A DNA stretch of 64,000 nt from Odiellus spinosus. Its lineage: Eukaryota; Arthropoda; Arachnida; Opiliones; Phalangiidae. The notes beneath the pieces are model-generated. The model saw only the letters and a program-made list of their open reading frames with translations, had not been told where the DNA came from and did no database searches. Of the stretch, positions 62,426-64,000 are shown in pieces (the stretch's first letter is position 1; each line of letters starts with the position of its first letter). The stretch lies in NCBI GenBank assembly GCA_963920705.1, contig OY987225.1, positions 6,455,372-6,519,371 on the forward strand. Direction: 5' to 3'. The position numbers and the translations under genes are program-made.

Positions 62426-62582
62426 ATCAATTTATCATCAAGCTATTGTCAAGTTTTAGCTCCATGCAAGCTGACACAACATATTTGTTGTCATCAGTTG
62501 TTCAATTGTTGTTAATTCTTTTCAAATTTGACCAAATGTAGCCCAATTATTGTTTTTAAATTAACTATAATTTTTGTAAGGG

Positions 62583-63162
62583 TAATTCTTTTAAGAAAGC
62601 TTTTGGTAACAAGGTAGTGGTAATTATTGATTGTTTTGAAATCTTTATTGAAAGGCCCTCGTCTTTGGATGCCAGAGCAGAGACATGGTCTAATTATAAA
62701 CATCATAATACCATGAAATTTTTAATCGGGGTTACGCCTCAGGGTACAGTTTCATTCATTTCAGAAGCATGGGGAGGGAGAGTATCAGACAAACACATAA
62801 CGGAAGAGAGTAAAATTTTAGATAATTTATTGCCGGGGGATCTAATTTTAGCCGACCGTGGTTTTAATATTGCCGAAGCTGTTGTTTTTTATTGCGCTGA
62901 AGTTGCAGTTCCTGCCTTTACGAGAGGAAAAAAACAACTAAGCGCAAAGGAGATAGGTGAAACAAGGAAAATAGCAAATGTAAGAATTCACGTTGAAAGA
63001 GTAATCGGTCATGTACGAAACAAATTCAGAATTTTACAATCTACCATTCCTATAGACTACGTACATAGTGATAATAGTGGAAAGCCTACAAAATTGGATA
63101 ACATTGTAAAATCATGTTGCGCTCTTATAAATGTTTGTGACTCTGTTGTTGGTTTTGATTAA
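62583..63162 (+). pseudogene. DDE_Tnp_4 transposase, 3' part of the THAP transposase gene
   Basis: Begins at the right TA of the giant insertion and reads in frame [20 protein letters not shown] with the first catalytic Asp, then [41 protein letters not shown] (second Asp) and [15 protein letters not shown] (Glu), ending with a natural stop at 63162. This is the C-terminal catalytic domain whose N-terminal half with the THAP finger lies at 40263-41307. The DDE triad is intact, but the gene is dead because of the insertion and an upstream deletion. A poly(A)-like run lies at about 63221-63238. Confidence 0.85.
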
Positions 63163-63258
63163 GTTTCATATTTTGTAATTTTTTGTGACTGGTAAAAATT
63201 GTAAATAAATAACAAAATTCAAAAAAAAAAAAAAAAAACCTAGAATCATTTATTTAAC
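63163..63258. other. 3' flank of the DDE_Tnp_4 gene with an A-run
   Basis: Contains AATAAA-like TAAATAAATAAC (63202 onward) and an A18-type run (63221-63238), plausible polyadenylation signal and genomic A tract. Convergent with the YqaJ-PHD gene. Confidence 0.4.
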
Positions 63259-64000
63259 TTATTTTTTGGTTTTAGGCCTACCCCTTGGTCGCGAAGAGGT
63301 TTCTTTACAGTCAGGGCAATACCAAAATTTGGTAGTAGGGGCTTTTCTGATACCCAAACATTTAAAATGAAACCATTTGAGTTTACAATTTTGATTATCA
63401 CACGCAATCATTTTATCACTTTCGCCTTCGTTGCAGAAGCAGAATTTTTCAAGGATTTGATTATCACACTCAAAATTATTTATTGGCAAATCTTGTATGC
63501 CATTTCGAGGAATCTTTGAAGTGAAATATTTGCAAATAAGTTCTGGTAGAATGCAAACGTTAAAAAAACTGTTGCTTCTTCTTTACTTTTGGTCCAAAAT
63601 TCAATGTTTTGATTAACTCTTTCGATTTTAATACCTTGGGGGCTCCAAATCACGAAGTCTGAATATTTAACTTCACATATCATCATTTGCGCTTGTACTT
63701 GGTAGTAATATGAATGTTCGACATCTAATTTAAATTCCTGGGAACTTGCATTTAACTTTAGTGGGGAATTCTTCGTTGAAATAAATTCGTCAATAGTTAT
63801 ATCCTTGGCAGAATATGGACATTTTACCTCTAAAACTCCAGAACCACAACAATCGCATGATATTAAGCCATCGGGAGTAGCTCCCATAAAGGGATATTTT
63901 GGATTAATCACAAGACCAGACTTTTTTAATCGCAGGTTGTCATGTAGCTCTTGGTTTTGTTCTAAATATGTTTTTATGGCAGTTTCTTCGTTTTCAGTTC
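63259..64000 (-). CDS. YqaJ nuclease plus PHD finger protein, partial, leaving the right edge
   Basis: From the right edge the minus strand reads a YqaJ/lambda-exonuclease-like domain: MGATPDGLI (G-x-TPDG with the catalytic Asp), GVLEVKCPYS (ExK), HSYYYQVQAQMMI (YYxQxQxQM) and FVIWSPQG. Near 63560, in a T7 run, the frame changes and the C-terminus of the domain (CILPELICKYF) leads into a PHD finger: CFCNEGESDKMIACD, WFHFKCLGI, WYCPDC, with a basic tail to the stop at 63259. The SWIM-YqaJ fragment at 4.4-5.7 kb is the same kind of gene, so the N-terminal SWIM part probably lies outside the window. YqaJ domains are 5'-3' exonucleases; PHD suggests chromatin targeting. Confidence 0.75.

Larger units (their letters stand above)
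41308..62582. mobile_element. giant CMC/EnSpm-like DNA transposon, 21,275 bp, with satellite arrays
   Basis: Ends are CCCTTACCGAAATTTT at the left and the inverted CCCTTACAAAAATTAT at the right (13 of 16 match), flanked by TA at 41306-41307 and TA at 62583-62584. Joining the flanks with one TA gives ATG CCT AAT TCT TTT AAG, in frame from LTMP into [10 protein letters not shown] of the interrupted DDE_Tnp_4 gene. The insert is therefore a single event with a TA target duplication. Within it lie a tnp2-like transposase (+), a divergent BEN-domain gene (-), a 321-bp palindrome, MITEs and three satellite arrays toward both ends. Plant CACTA elements likewise carry a TnpD transposase, a TnpA binder and subterminal repeats. 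Short TA duplications have been reported in the CMC group, to my recollection. Confidence 0.85.

Noticed and set aside
55482..62541. About 30 frames of 61-103 codons beginning MTWS
   Set aside because: All are phase-shifted readings of the 103-bp satellite; each ends at the same unit position.
41308..62582. A 21-kb intron of the THAP-DDE gene
   Set aside because: The left junction has no GT donor; inverted ends with TA duplications and an exact codon restoration fit an insertion instead.

Overview
The window reads as nuclear DNA of an invertebrate animal: spliced genes with GT-AG introns, BEN, THAP, MADF, PHD, SWIM, BIR and MBD domains, LTR retrotransposons with tRNA-Lys-type primer sites, cut-and-paste transposons, MITEs and kilobase satellite arrays. 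The species cannot be named from sequence alone. No rRNA, tRNA or CRISPR locus was seen. Almost everything is mobile or virus-derived, and many genes carry one or two frame changes, often in homopolymers.

Layout. 1-11 kb: a mosaic of decayed pieces: a partial exon at the left edge, a Gypsy integrase fragment, a SWIM-YqaJ gene split by a MITE, compact virus-like fragments (an exonuclease-like remnant, a single-BIR IAP-like gene, two copies of an accessory family), a MULE transposase remnant beside a TatD-like DNase remnant, and a small spliced acidic gene. 11.8-18.7 kb: a degenerate Gypsy pol 3' end with an MBD domain, a MADF gene whose 5' part is duplicated 1.8 kb away, unknown ORFs, and a PHD-finger proline-rich gene. 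18.7-26.2 kb: a Polinton/adintovirus-like block with capsid-type proteins, a basic core-like protein, DDE integrase, adenain-type protease, a pX-like protein and the end of a packaging-type ATPase; no PolB is visible and the ATPase is cut by a recombination junction.

26.2-40.1 kb: a spliced gene with P-element-like features, a Ty3/Gypsy element on the minus strand whose intact 1509-codon pol ends in a methyl-CpG-binding-type (MBD) domain, a second partial element sharing its LTR, a 1.3-kb duplicate of the P-like gene, P-transposase exons and a probable solo LTR.

40.2-63.2 kb: a THAP-DDE_Tnp_4 transposase gene interrupted by one 21,275-bp DNA transposon (41308-62582). The insert has CCCTTAC/GTAAGGG ends and a TA target duplication; removing it and one TA restores the host reading frame. 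Inside are a 915-aa tnp2/Transposase_21-like (CMC/EnSpm-type) transposase, a divergent five-exon BEN-domain gene of about 421 aa whose splice phases all agree, a perfect 321-bp palindrome between them, and three satellite arrays (25-, 20- and 103-bp units) toward the ends. I infer a two-gene transposon in which the BEN protein may play the part that TnpA plays in plant En/Spm, with the arrays as enlarged subterminal binding repeats. 63.2-64 kb: a YqaJ-PHD gene leaving the window.

The two strongest candidates for undescribed biology are the MBD-tailed Gypsy lineage (seen in two divergent copies) and the giant satellite-bearing BEN plus tnp2 transposon.
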